Shown here: piece by piece, positions 8,745 through 16,402 of the stretch
Layout: each line of letters begins with the position of its first letter
How positions within the stretch are numbered: the stretch's first letter is position 1
Source: an uncultured Bacilli bacterium
Lineage (GTDB): Bacteria > Bacillota_I > Bacilli_A > RF39 > UBA660
Assembly (NCBI GenBank): GCA_947629655.1
Contig: CANREL010000008.1
Span: 1-54,394 of the forward strand
Length of the DNA stretch: 54,394 nucleotides
Direction: 5' to 3'
Position numbers and translations under genes: made by a program
The notes under the pieces: generated by a model
Seen by the model: only the letters and a program-made list of their open reading frames with translations
Databases searched by the model: none
Told to the model about the DNA's origin: nothing

Positions 8745-9215
8745 CTATTTATTATTAGATTCATATATTAGTGATTCATATAATAAATCGACTATGTAAT
8801 TAGATTTTTCTAAATGATATTTTTCTATTAACTCATTAAAAACATCATCATAAAAACAAGTATTCAAGTATTTAAAAACTGATTCTTTAGCATTTTTATA
8901 TACACTTAAATAATCTTTAGTATAATCATTATCAATTATTAACAATAGATCTCTATTAATAAATTTTTTAAAGTCTTTAATTATTTCTTCACTAGAGTCT
9001 TTATAAGTAAAACTATCTTTGTCATAATCAATCATTTCGCGAATATAAATATTTTCAATTAAATCTTCTCGTAAGCGATAATCAAATCTATCTATCAAAG
9101 TCAATCCTTTAAGTTTTAAAGCTGATAACTGAGCGATTTGACCTCTTTTAGGATCGGGATGCGTAGGAATTATTTCGACTATGACATATTCTTTTTTTTC
9201 TAAATCTTTAATCAT
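8745..9215 (-). CDS. Degenerate DEDD exonuclease-fold protein
   Basis: A 156-residue protein. 'YVIVEIIPTHPDPKRGQIAQ' and 'LSALKLKGLTLIDRFDYRL' align with the first part of DnaQ-like 3'-5' exonucleases (pattern DxETTGxDPxxxxIxQIxAxK), but the catalytic DxE is replaced by 'VEII'. The second Asp motif may persist in 'LLLIIDNDYTKDYL'; a final HxxxxxD is not seen. It is probably not an active nuclease. Function unknown; weak family assignment. Confidence 0.5.
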   Translation of the reverse strand: MIKDLEKKEYVIVEIIPTHPDPKRGQIAQLSALKLKGLTLIDRFDYRLREDLIENIYIREMIDYDKDSFTYKDSSEEIIKDFKKFINRDLLLIIDNDYTKDYLSVYKNAKESVFKYLNTCFYDDVFNELIEKYHLEKSNYIVDLLYESLIYESNNK

Positions 9216-9240
9216 GAAATCACTTCTTTCTCAAAATATA

Positions 9241-9699
9241 CTATATATTTTTAGTTAAAAAATCAAGAAGGAAAGTACAACCTTCTAATATGTCATCGTA
9301 AGCTTTATCGAAGTCATTAGTATACCAAGGATCAGATATGTCACGGGGATTATTAGAGAAATCTAAAAGGCGATAAACTTTGTCATTACTATCTTCAAAA
9401 AGGAAATTGATGTTTCGGATATTTGCCTTTTCCATACCAATGATATAGTCATACTTGTCATAATCACTTTTTTTAAGTTGCGTTGACTTTTTAGAATGAT
9501 CAAAAGTTATCCCTTTTTCTAAAAGTTTCTTTTGAGCTGGTGGATAGATACCATTACCATTTTCTTCATTACTAGTTGCGCGTGACTCAATAAAAAACTC
9601 ATTTGTCAAATTCTTTTTAGTTACTAAATCTTTCATGATGAATTCAGCCATTGGCGAACGGCAAATATTACCAAGACAGACAAAACATATTTTTATCAT
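9241..9699 (-). CDS. Low-molecular-weight protein-tyrosine phosphatase
   Basis: A 152-residue cytoplasmic phosphatase. The P-loop C8-L-G-N-I-C-R14-S15 at the extreme N-terminus is the CX5R(S/T) signature, and the general acid Asp is in 'ISDPWYT' near residue 121. The full family length is present. It is 25 bp downstream of the exonuclease-like gene on the same strand. No tyrosine kinase is seen nearby, so the substrate is open. Confidence 0.95.
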   Translation of the reverse strand: MIKICFVCLGNICRSPMAEFIMKDLVTKKNLTNEFFIESRATSNEENGNGIYPPAQKKLLEKGITFDHSKKSTQLKKSDYDKYDYIIGMEKANIRNINFLFEDSNDKVYRLLDFSNNPRDISDPWYTNDFDKAYDDILEGCTFLLDFLTKNI

Positions 9700-9732
9700 T
9701 TCTTCACCTTCCTTTTAAATTATAAACCAACT

Positions 9733-9764
9733 ATAAAAAATAAGAAAGTTCGCAATCAAACTCT
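9733..9764 (-). terminator. Intrinsic terminator overlapping the end of the 587-residue membrane gene
   Basis: On the minus strand an imperfect AAGAGAGTT / AACTTTCTT stem is followed by a run of T. The left arm includes the last codons and the TGA at 9756-9758. Confidence 0.65.
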
Positions 9765-11519
9765 CTTATCAGTTTTTACTTTAGATGGACTCTTCGTTTT
9801 AGGGTTTTCTAATAACTCATCAATTAGATCCTCATCACTTATTTTTTCTAACATTTTTGATAGTTTTTGTTCTACACTATCACTATTAGTATTTATCTCT
9901 TGAAAAGCATTAGCGATATCTAAATTATCATTTTGTCTCTTTCCAAATACTATTACGTAATTTAACATATCAGTTTGATAAGTATCAGGAATAGAACGCA
10001 ATTCATCAGTTTGAACTTCAGCATTTTTAACTATCGCTTTCAAATACGACTTAGTAAGACGATTTTCTAATCGTTCAAGATCTTTTAATTTTAGATTCTC
10101 ACTACAATCATCTATTGATGATGCAATACTATTTAAAATTTCCAATGAAGAAGAAGTTGTTGTTATTGGAAACAATTCTTCAACACGAGTTATTGTATCG
10201 TTTATGATATCTATTAAATCACTATTTTTATTAGCAATGATATTTTTAGTCAATTCTGATAATCTGTTATATATTTCAGCATCTTTTGTTACTTTAGAGA
10301 TAGTTGATAAGTTATCAACATCATCATAAGCATTTATTATTTGTAGCAATTGACAATTATAAAAACTAGCTTTATCCAAGTCAACTTCCGCAATCAATTT
10401 TTTAACATCGCGAGCGAAATCCAGTGGATTAGAACTCTTCGTCCTATCTTCTAAAGCAGGATTTTTCTTGGCTTTTGAACGTTTTTGAGCTTCGTGGCGT
10501 TTTTCCAATTTTTCAATATTTAAATTAGAGGCCTTGCGCAATAAACCATAAAGCTCTAACTTGGACATTTCTATTTTGGAACTCTTATTTTCAGCTTTTC
10601 TAATATTGGAAAATCCTTTCGCACAAAAAAGAGAAGAAACGACTATCGGTGTACCAATACTAATTGAAGCAGCTATAGCTGTTGGTAAAACGACCCCAAT
10701 AAGCATCGTTCCAAATATACCACAAGCGAATGCCCCAATCATTCCTCCAAAAATAGAACCCATAATGACATTTTCTCTATAAGCAGTACTTTGATAATAC
10801 TCTTTTTTCTCTTCGGTCAATTTTGGATAAGTCGACTTTTCAATATTTTTTTTACGATAGAACAATTCTTGATAATATTCATCAGATAGATTGGCATAGG
10901 CAAGAACAGGTATATCTCGTTCGTTGACTGATAGACTCTCTAAATATTTTTTTACTTGATCAACACGGACGTACTGAATACTTCCATCACTCAAATTTTT
11001 TTCATTGTCATCATCGCGTTCATGATAGACGAGAATGGCTTTATCTCCATCGACATAATTACCAATTTTTAATGCTAGATAAGGATTCTTAGAAAGGATT
11101 AATTCTCTATTCTCAGAAAAAAAAGACACTTCAGCATTCATGCGCATAGACTCCAAAGTATCAATACTTGGATTATTAAGTCTAGTGATGGCTTCTTCAG
11201 CTTCTTTTTTCTTATTCGGATTGGCAATAAAATTAGTATCACCATTACTTGCAAATTCAATATCCGCAATGATTTCATGTTGATTGTTTTTTATGACATA
11301 ATGAACTTTACCATCTTTGACATCAGGCACTTTTTTTTGACAATAATAATAATCATCAATACTTTCAGCAAAATCTTTTACTTCACGCAAAGAAGAAGTA
11401 TTGACATATCTATAAGTTCTCTCAAGAGCTTTAGCAACCGTTAATAAATCGATCTGATGATCATCTTCACTACCATTGACATTTGTAATAATCTTTTGTA
11501 AATCATCGCTTAATTTCAT
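9756..11519 (-). CDS. Large membrane-associated protein of unknown function
   Basis: About 587 residues from the ATG at 11519 (site GAGGGGGATTGGG; the upstream TTG at 11534 overlaps that site). A soluble N-terminal half is followed by two adjacent hydrophobic helices around residues 250-300 (IMGSIFGGMIGAFACGIFG and IGVVLPTAIAASISIG). A long helical cytoplasmic C-terminal half follows, with an 'EKLEKRHEAQKRSKAKK' basic stretch. No family recognised. It is preceded 16 bp upstream by a single-pass membrane gene, and the two probably form one unit. Confidence 0.7.
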   Translation of the reverse strand: MKLSDDLQKIITNVNGSEDDHQIDLLTVAKALERTYRYVNTSSLREVKDFAESIDDYYYCQKKVPDVKDGKVHYVIKNNQHEIIADIEFASNGDTNFIANPNKKKEAEEAITRLNNPSIDTLESMRMNAEVSFFSENRELILSKNPYLALKIGNYVDGDKAILVYHERDDDNEKNLSDGSIQYVRVDQVKKYLESLSVNERDIPVLAYANLSDEYYQELFYRKKNIEKSTYPKLTEEKKEYYQSTAYRENVIMGSIFGGMIGAFACGIFGTMLIGVVLPTAIAASISIGTPIVVSSLFCAKGFSNIRKAENKSSKIEMSKLELYGLLRKASNLNIEKLEKRHEAQKRSKAKKNPALEDRTKSSNPLDFARDVKKLIAEVDLDKASFYNCQLLQIINAYDDVDNLSTISKVTKDAEIYNRLSELTKNIIANKNSDLIDIINDTITRVEELFPITTTSSSLEILNSIASSIDDCSENLKLKDLERLENRLTKSYLKAIVKNAEVQTDELRSIPDTYQTDMLNYVIVFGKRQNDNLDIANAFQEINTNSDSVEQKLSKMLEKISDEDLIDELLENPKTKSPSKVKTDKRV

Positions 11520-11535
11520 CCCAATCCCCCTCAAA

Positions 11536-12063
11536 CTAATTTTTTATAATATCAAGATCTATTTCACTATCAAGATCTTTTATTTCAATTACTGCATACC
11601 AGTTTTTCTTCTTGGTAGGTTGAACATCTTTCATCGTCTTCAATATTTCAACAGTTATGACATCATTAGTTTTATAAATATCACTTACTCGCGTAGTCAA
11701 AACATTATCTTCAACGACTAAACTTATAACGACTAAGTTTTTTTCTTTAAAGAATTCTTCATCATAATTTTGTAATTTATTATCTAACCATTTCACATCT
11801 TCACCGATGACTTTTAACATTTCTTTAAAATATTCTAAATCATCTTTATTTCTCATGACGGTCATATCTTTTAAAAACTCCATGCGCTTACCATTGACAT
11901 TACTATAAACTTGATATTCGACAACATTATGAGTATTAGCTAAATTATTTATCTGTTCTCCAAAAGCTTCTTTGACATCAAACAAAATCTTACCTAGAAA
12001 TACTGCTATCGTTATGATAAAAAATAAACATAAAACTTCGCCAGAAAATCTAAATTTTTTCAT
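11536..12063 (-). CDS. Single-pass membrane protein of unknown function
   Basis: About 175 residues from the ATG at 12063, chosen because GGAGTAGTG lies directly upstream. A short basic N-terminus and one hydrophobic helix (EVLCLFFIITIAVFLGKILF) anchor an extracytoplasmic domain of about 145 residues. No lipobox, known fold or catalytic motif is seen. It is co-directional with the larger membrane gene 16 bp downstream. Confidence 0.65.
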   Translation of the reverse strand: MKKFRFSGEVLCLFFIITIAVFLGKILFDVKEAFGEQINNLANTHNVVEYQVYSNVNGKRMEFLKDMTVMRNKDDLEYFKEMLKVIGEDVKWLDNKLQNYDEEFFKEKNLVVISLVVEDNVLTTRVSDIYKTNDVITVEILKTMKDVQPTKKKNWYAVIEIKDLDSEIDLDIIKN

Positions 12064-12126
12064 ATTAATCACTACTCCAATCATAGTATAAAACATTAAT
12101 CTAAAATAAACAATTACAAAGTTAAC

Positions 12127-13032
12127 TTATTTCAATAATTTTTTTAGAGATTGCAACACATTTATTTTTAAACTTTCTAAGTGCGGATAATCAATAATTG
12201 AATTGAGGTAATAAATGATATCGTAGATAGCTAAACGTTCATCTAAATAGCTAACTGAAAAGATTTCTGGATAATACTTTTTTAACCATGTTTCAATTTG
12301 AGAATAATTCTTTTTTTGAACATATTTTTCTGCTTCTTCACTTGCAAATTTTTGAGGATTGTTGACCATTCTTAGAAAAATATCTAATTCGAAATCTATT
12401 GGGGCATAGATACTTCGCTCAAAATCAATTATTTTAATTTGACCAGCATTATAAATAATATTATCAAAATGAATATCATTATGAACTAAGTAACTCTTTT
12501 CAACTTTTAAATATTTATCAAATTCATCATATGCTTTATCTAATAGTTTTATTTCTTCTGAAGAAAAGACATTTAATTTTTTGACTTGATGCAAATTGTC
12601 TAAATATAACTCTTTTAAATATTTATTCCAATCTATTTTGTCTCCTTCAACTCTATGAAACATGCGCATGACATCACATATTTGCGCAATTATATTCTCT
12701 CTCTCACCATCAGAAAAAGTATGCCATAAATCATAGAGAGATGATCCTGGTAACTTCTCAATTATCTCATAGTAAAAGGGAATGATATTCTTACTCAAAT
12801 CATATCGATACAGCTTAGGAATTAAAGAATTATTTTCATTTTTTAAGTAAAAGTTTATTTCTTTTTCCATATTTTTTTCATTATTTAAATCTGTACATAT
12901 CTTAATTATAAATTGATCATTTACTGAATAGATAGTATTAGTAAAACCGACATTGATATGATTGATATTTTTATCTACTAATATATCACTATTAGCAGTT
13001 AGTACTTTTTTTAATTCTTCATCCATATCCAT
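12127..13032 (-). CDS. Aminoglycoside-phosphotransferase/choline-kinase-like (APH family) protein
   Basis: About 301 residues. The catalytic loop 'YLVHNDIHFDNIIY' (HxDxxxxN) and the metal-binding 'IKIIDFERS' (the DFG equivalent) identify an APH-fold small-molecule kinase. The 'PIDFELDIFLRMV' segment is typical of the family. The substrate is not evident; resistance is only one of many possible roles. The start is uncertain among GTG 13038, ATG 13032 and ATG 13026. Monocistronic, just downstream of the cotJC terminator. Confidence 0.8.
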   Translation of the reverse strand: MDMDEELKKVLTANSDILVDKNINHINVGFTNTIYSVNDQFIIKICTDLNNEKNMEKEINFYLKNENNSLIPKLYRYDLSKNIIPFYYEIIEKLPGSSLYDLWHTFSDGERENIIAQICDVMRMFHRVEGDKIDWNKYLKELYLDNLHQVKKLNVFSSEEIKLLDKAYDEFDKYLKVEKSYLVHNDIHFDNIIYNAGQIKIIDFERSIYAPIDFELDIFLRMVNNPQKFASEEAEKYVQKKNYSQIETWLKKYYPEIFSVSYLDERLAIYDIIYYLNSIIDYPHLESLKINVLQSLKKLLK

Positions 13033-13069
13033 CACCACTTTTTGGTATATTATAACATATAAACAAATG

Positions 13070-13094
13070 AAAAAACTATCATTATTGATAGTTT
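13070..13094 (-). terminator. Intrinsic terminator of cotJC (host)
   Basis: AAACTATCA / TGATAGTTT stem with a 4-nt loop, followed on the minus strand by a T-run. It starts at the cotJC stop codon (13093-13095). Confidence 0.85.
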
Positions 13095-13472
13095 ATCTAA
13101 TGTCTTTTTTCTTACCTATTCCCATTTTTTTATAGTCATCATATAATTCTTTAAATCTTTGGAAATGAACTATTTCTCTTTGTCTTAACCAAAGAAGTAC
13201 ACCAGTTACATCAGGGTCATCACTTAAATCGATTAAATTTTCATAAACAGCACGAGCTTTTTCTTCAGCTGCCATGTCCTCACTAAGATCAGCTAAAGGG
13301 TCACCAGTTGCGGCAAAATAGGCAGCTGTATATGGAACTCCATTAGAGTTTACTGCATATAAGTCTTTACCATTTTCAGTGTAATTAGTATCAAATCCTG
13401 CTTGTTTTATCTCATCAATAGTTGCATCTTTAGTAAGTTGATATACCAAAGTAGAAATCATTTCCACATGAG
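13093..13472 (-). CDS. cotJC: cotJC, 3' segment (C-terminal half of spore-coat manganese-catalase-like protein)
   Basis: Encodes residues 67-192 of the reconstituted protein. It holds the second pair of dimanganese ligands: E136 in 'AAEEKARAVYENL' and E166xxH169 in 'QREIVHF', spaced 33 residues as in Mn catalases (E148/H181 in the Lactobacillus enzyme). In the lysogen the frame is closed on its 5' side by a TGA (13486-13488) supplied by the phage att arm, and no ribosome site precedes the first GTG/ATG. It is therefore probably not translated alone. Its host terminator follows directly. Joined to the segment at 47173-47385 it gives a 192-residue CotJC, the usual family length. Confidence 0.95.
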
Positions 13473-13499
13473 CTAGTTCTTCTGTTCATACACGATAGT
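13461..13499. other. attL
   Basis: Host cotJC sequence meets phage sequence across the core CTAGTTCTTCTGTTC (13473-13487). The phage arm CATACACGATAGT (13487-13499) is the exact inverted repeat of the arm at attR. By symmetry of the joined attP, the crossover is predicted near 13478-13479. Confidence 0.93.
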
Positions 13500-13516
13500 C
13501 AAAAAGGAGATTATTT

Positions 13517-13947
13517 ATGAATTGTATTTATTTAAAACAAAAACTAAACAGAGAACTAGAATGTAAAAAAGATAACAAAAGAAAAATACCTAAAAATTGT
13601 TTTAATTGTCCTTATAAAAAGTACAAAAAAAGTAATGATACTATTATTAAAAATAAATCCTCTAAATTAAGAAAATTAGAAAATAAAAGAGAAAGTCTTT
13701 TTACCGAGGATTTAGATCATTGTTTTTTGTGTCATTCTAAAAAAATGATTTACATGAAATTTTTAGTGGAAGAAATAGAATTAATTCAATGAAGTATGGG
13801 CTTATCTTGCCACTTTGTAGGAACTGTCATAGTAGATATCAAAATGATAAGAAATTTAATGATTATTGGCATAAAAAAGGACAAGCTGCTTTTGAAACTT
13901 ATCCTAATTTAAAGTTTATAGATATATTTAAGAAAAATTACTTTTAA
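13517..13947 (+). pseudogene. HNH/treble-clef-like phage protein, out of frame at an A7 run
   Basis: Two reading frames make one recognisable phage protein. The first frame (to a stop at about 13792) gives a Cys-rich N-terminus and 'DLDHCFLCHSKK'. After the A7 run at 13739-13745 the next frame continues 'DLHEIFSGRNRINSMKYGL', 'ILPLCRNCHSRYQNDKKF' and 'YWHKKGQAAFETYPNL', ending at 13947. The CxxC...HE...CRNCH spacing is that of HNH/treble-clef proteins common in Bacillota phages. One extra A would restore the frame. It has an AGGAG site and reads away from attL; in the excised circle it would lie directly downstream of the serine recombinase gene. It could be a dead gene, a phase-variable gene, a slippage-expressed gene or a sequencing indel. 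Confidence 0.75.
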
Positions 13948-14309
13948 CTATTTTTTCTTTTTTTTATTTTATCAATTTTTTCTTTATTTTGTGGGTAGAA
14001 AGTAGATACATAAATTTCTTTTTTGTCTAATTTTACAACTACACAAACATATTGATTAGTTCTTCCGTAATATTTTAAACTATTTTTCTTCTCATCATAT
14101 TCAACATAATATGGTTTCTTAATAACTTTATCTATATTTATTAAAGTTTCGTGATAACTATCTATACTAAAAAAGTCGTTCGCATGCTTATTAGTGTGTA
14201 TATCAAGTTTTAGCGATTGTACAATATCTTTATTAGCATATTGTGGGATACCATTAGAATTAGCAATATCTTCTGAAATAGTACCAACAATTTTTAAAGT
14301 TTTCTTCAA
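13944..14309 (-). CDS. PBECR3-like putative nuclease/toxin-fold protein
   Basis: About 121 residues, starting at the TTG at 14309, which has AAAGGAAGTGAT upstream. 'KIVGTISEDIANSNGI', 'KLDIHTNKHANDF', 'YHETLINIDKVIKKPYYVEYD', 'KNSLKYYG', 'VCVVVKLDKKEIYVSTFYP' follow the pattern I associate with PBECR3 (phage Barnase-EndoU-ColicinE5/D-RelE-like) domains. These are usually fused into polyvalent proteins but also occur alone. Catalysis is predicted for the superfamily, not shown here. The gene lies 21 bp after the terminator of a structured RNA driven by a consensus promoter, so terminator read-through may be its only promoter input. Confidence 0.55.
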   Translation of the reverse strand: MKKTLKIVGTISEDIANSNGIPQYANKDIVQSLKLDIHTNKHANDFFSIDSYHETLINIDKVIKKPYYVEYDEKKNSLKYYGRTNQYVCVVVKLDKKEIYVSTFYPQNKEKIDKIKKRKNS

Positions 14310-14330
14310 CGTTATCACTTCCTTTATTTC

Positions 14331-14363
14331 AAAGAAAAAGCCCACATTCATAGAATGCAGGCT
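14331..14363 (-). terminator. Terminator of the structured RNA
   Basis: The minus-strand stem AGCCTGCATTC / GAATGTGGGCT (11 bp including two G-U pairs) with loop TAT is followed by TTTTTCTTT. It separates the RNA from the PBECR3-like gene. Confidence 0.85.
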
Positions 14364-14581
14364 TTGAGTAATACGGTAGGTCTCCCAGTCCCTACTTGTA
14401 TTCTTTCGGCATAAGCCTACTCTGACTTACTAGCAAGTAGTAAGCGTCAGTGCAAGAAGAAATATTTACACCCTCAATATTACTCGCTTATAATTATAAG
14501 AGTATCTAATATCAACATATGTCGAAAAAGATACCATAATTATTTGTTTGTAAAAAACAAACTCACATAATCACTTATGTG
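14331..14581 (-). ncRNA. Structured non-coding RNA, about 250 nt, unknown family
   Basis: It lies between a perfect-consensus sigma-A promoter and an intrinsic terminator, with no convincing frame. Hairpins in 5'-3' order are: CACATAA/TTATGTG; GTTTGT/ACAAAC; GTATCT/AGATAC closing a larger loop; palindrome CTTATAATTATAAG; CTGA-(CG bulge)-CTTACTA/TAGTAAG-TCAG; then a junction closed by GAGT/ACTC. The junction contains GGC-TTAT-GCC and AATAC-aa-GTAGG/CCTAC-c-GTATT. Such nested complementarity in an AT-rich region supports a real RNA. It does not match any riboswitch core I know. It might be a lysogeny-expressed regulator or an RNA controlling the downstream PBECR3-like gene. Confidence 0.7.
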
Positions 14582-14587
14582 CCGTGT

Positions 14588-14616
14588 ATTATAACATAAA
14601 AAAATTTTTATGTCAA
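14588..14616 (-). promoter_or_regulatory. Perfect sigma-A promoter for the structured RNA
   Basis: TTGACA (14611-14616) and TATAAT (14588-14593) are separated by exactly 17 nt on the minus strand, the strongest promoter match in the window. The predicted start is near 14581. Confidence 0.85.
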
Positions 14617-14691
14617 TAATACAATAAGTTGGTTGTCAACTTATACATTTATCATACTATAAAATTAGCACTAATTCAATATCGTTTTTTT

Positions 14692-14752
14692 ACAAAAATT
14701 GTATATTTTTGTACATTTTGATATATTTTTTTAACAAAAATTGTATATTTTT
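14692..14752. repeat. Two copies of a 19-nt AT-rich direct repeat
   Basis: ACAAAAATTGTATATTTTT occurs at 14692-14710 and 14734-14752, 42 nt apart, upstream of the RNA promoter. The repeated unit contains the near-palindrome ACAAAAATTGT, so it may be a pair of operator sites. The rest of the 14310-14919 gap holds the RNA, its promoter, a possible 9-codon frame and the endolysin terminator. Confidence 0.6.
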
Positions 14753-14794
14753 ATGTATTTTTATATATTTCTATACATTCTTTTGTATAGTTGT

Positions 14795-14824
14795 TCATTC
14801 GAAATTAACCCGATCTACTATCAT
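14795..14824 (-). CDS. Possible 9-codon leader peptide
   Basis: A near-ideal site (AGGAGGTG) sits 5-6 nt before an ATG that opens MIVDRVNFE followed by TGA. The site is unusually strong for so short a frame. It lies between the endolysin terminator and the RNA promoter, and could be a decayed gene start. Supported only by the ribosome site. Confidence 0.3.
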   Translation of the reverse strand: MIVDRVNFE

Positions 14825-14883
14825 CTTTTTCACCTCCTGTTAAATATAATTACACTTAAATTTTCATTTTCCTAATTTTTTGC

Positions 14884-14916
14884 ATAAAAAAAGAAGCTAG
14901 TCACAATTGACTAGCT
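14884..14916 (-). terminator. Terminator at the end of the lysis/late operon
   Basis: AGCTAGTCA / TGACTAGCT stem with a 4-nt loop, followed on the minus strand by TTCTTTTTTT. It ends the long leftward late transcript. Confidence 0.88.
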
Positions 14917-14919
14917 ATT

Positions 14920-15933
14920 TTATTTTTTAATTAAATCAATTATTTTTTTTATAAAATTAAGAATCTTTTGCAAAATTGATAATACCTCTTCTTTGTCTTC
15001 AGAATCGTCCTTATTTTCGTCTTTATGCTCTTCTTGATTAATTGCATCATCTTTATTACTTTCATTATTATTTGGCTCATTTTCTGTTATTGGTGGGACA
15101 ATTTCTTCTGGTTGTTCTTCTTTTTCATAAATAGTACACCAAGAATTTGTAAATGCAATCCAACCGACACTGACATTATACCAAGTATAATTATCAGCTT
15201 GTTTACTTTCAATAAAATTATAGATGCCTTTATTTATATATCCTAATATTTTAGCAGCTGTAGATGGACTTTCTCTAAGTCTTAAATTAGTAACTAGAAC
15301 TTCTATCTGATTAATATTTTTATCTCTTGTAACAGGTGTTCCTATTTTGCTCATTTCTTCTTTTGGTACCTCTTTAAATGAATAATTTCTGGCATTTTTT
15401 ATAGTTGTATATGATTTATCTAAATAAAAAGCTTCATTTGGCAATAAAGATTTTTCGTAAGTAAAACACCATTTACCATTATTGTTTTTTAATAGACCAT
15501 AATATTTACCAAAATTCGCTGTTACGTGAAAATGATTTCCTGTTGCTTGTCCATCAGTACCTTCAAGTAAGATCTTACTACCAGCTTTGAGAACTTGTCC
15601 TTTTTTTACTTGTTTTAAGTTACTCTCGTTCATATGTGTTAAAGTAACATACAAGTAATCTTCGCCGCAAGGACAAGTTAACTTATTAACTGACTTCAAA
15701 CGAACAGCGTTCGTATAAGCTTTCGTACTTGACGTATCAAGTCCAATAACTTCCTCTACTATGAAATCATTTTTAGGCTCAAAATAAGACTGTCCAGTAT
15801 CCTTACAAGCTTCATCCCAAGGCTTATCGCTATGATTAGTAACGTTTTTCCAATGTGAGGTATGATTTCCTTGATCGTGACGTTGAGTGATATTCATATA
15901 CTTAAAAGGATATATTGCGTATTCTTTACTCAT
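14920..15933 (-). CDS. Endolysin: M23-type metallopeptidase with SH3b domain
   Basis: A 337-residue protein. The N-terminal part (1-170) has 'TQRHDQGNHTSHW' and a zinc-binding end 'GTDGQATGNHFHV' (HxH), with 'LTHMNESNLKQVKKGQVLKAGSKI' between; this is the LytM/M23 layout. An SH3b-like cell-wall-binding domain follows at about 212-270 ('VTNLRLRESPSTAAKILGYI...WIAF'). The tail is an acidic linker and an amphipathic basic C-terminal helix (ILQKILNFIKKIIDLIKK). There is no signal peptide, so release depends on the holin 2 bp upstream. The lytic bond is predicted to be a peptide crosslink. Confidence 0.83.
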   Translation of the reverse strand: MSKEYAIYPFKYMNITQRHDQGNHTSHWKNVTNHSDKPWDEACKDTGQSYFEPKNDFIVEEVIGLDTSSTKAYTNAVRLKSVNKLTCPCGEDYLYVTLTHMNESNLKQVKKGQVLKAGSKILLEGTDGQATGNHFHVTANFGKYYGLLKNNNGKWCFTYEKSLLPNEAFYLDKSYTTIKNARNYSFKEVPKEEMSKIGTPVTRDKNINQIEVLVTNLRLRESPSTAAKILGYINKGIYNFIESKQADNYTWYNVSVGWIAFTNSWCTIYEKEEQPEEIVPPITENEPNNNESNKDDAINQEEHKDENKDDSEDKEEVLSILQKILNFIKKIIDLIKK

Positions 15934-15935
15934 AT

Positions 15936-16391
15936 TTACCAGTCCTCCTCATCATCAATGTCATAAATATTTTCCGTGTAATTTTTCAATTTTTTTACAA
16001 TTGGCATTAAGAATTTTGGTATTGGTACTCCTATATCAACCAGATTTTCTAAAATAGATATAAATTCGTTGGCCACTAACCATACTGTAGTTACACATGC
16101 TATCAACATTGGCCATTCAAATGAAAAACCTAAATTTACAACTGAATAGTTAATTAATACGTCAATCATAGCTGATACCAAAATTAATACATAGTGCATT
16201 ATTTTCTTTATAATACCTTTAAAAGACTTATAAGAAGATATCTTCTCTTTTCTATTTGATGATGCAACTAAACCTGTTATGTAATCTGTTATGTTTGCTC
16301 CTACAAGTAATAAAATTGGGATTGCAAGCAATCCAAAAAAACTAAAAAAAGCACCAATTAAAGTGCTTACAAAATTTTTAATATTATTCAT
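15936..16391 (-). CDS. Phage holin (toxin secretion/lysis holin family)
   Basis: About 151 residues from the ATG at 16391 (site AGGAGG). Three or so hydrophobic segments appear: 'FVSTLIGAFFSFFGLLAIPILLLVG', 'YVLILVSAMIDVLINY' and 'WPMLIACVTTVWLVANEF'. The middle 'DYITGLVASSNRKEKISSYKSFKGIIKKI' block is the hallmark of the Bacillota phage lysis holin family. It forms membrane lesions that release the endolysin encoded immediately downstream. Confidence 0.92.
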   Translation of the reverse strand: MNNIKNFVSTLIGAFFSFFGLLAIPILLLVGANITDYITGLVASSNRKEKISSYKSFKGIIKKIMHYVLILVSAMIDVLINYSVVNLGFSFEWPMLIACVTTVWLVANEFISILENLVDIGVPIPKFLMPIVKKLKNYTENIYDIDDEEDW

Positions 16392-16402
16392 TTTTAATCC
16401 TC

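Noticed and set aside
12127..13032. APH-like gene as an antibiotic-resistance determinant
   Set aside because: The kinase motifs fit many small-molecule kinases, and nothing nearby suggests resistance or transfer.
14331..14581. The structured RNA as a classical type III antitoxin, T-box or known riboswitch
   Set aside because: No tandem repeats of antitoxin type, no T-box AGGGTGG motif and no riboswitch core I recognise; kept only as an unknown RNA.
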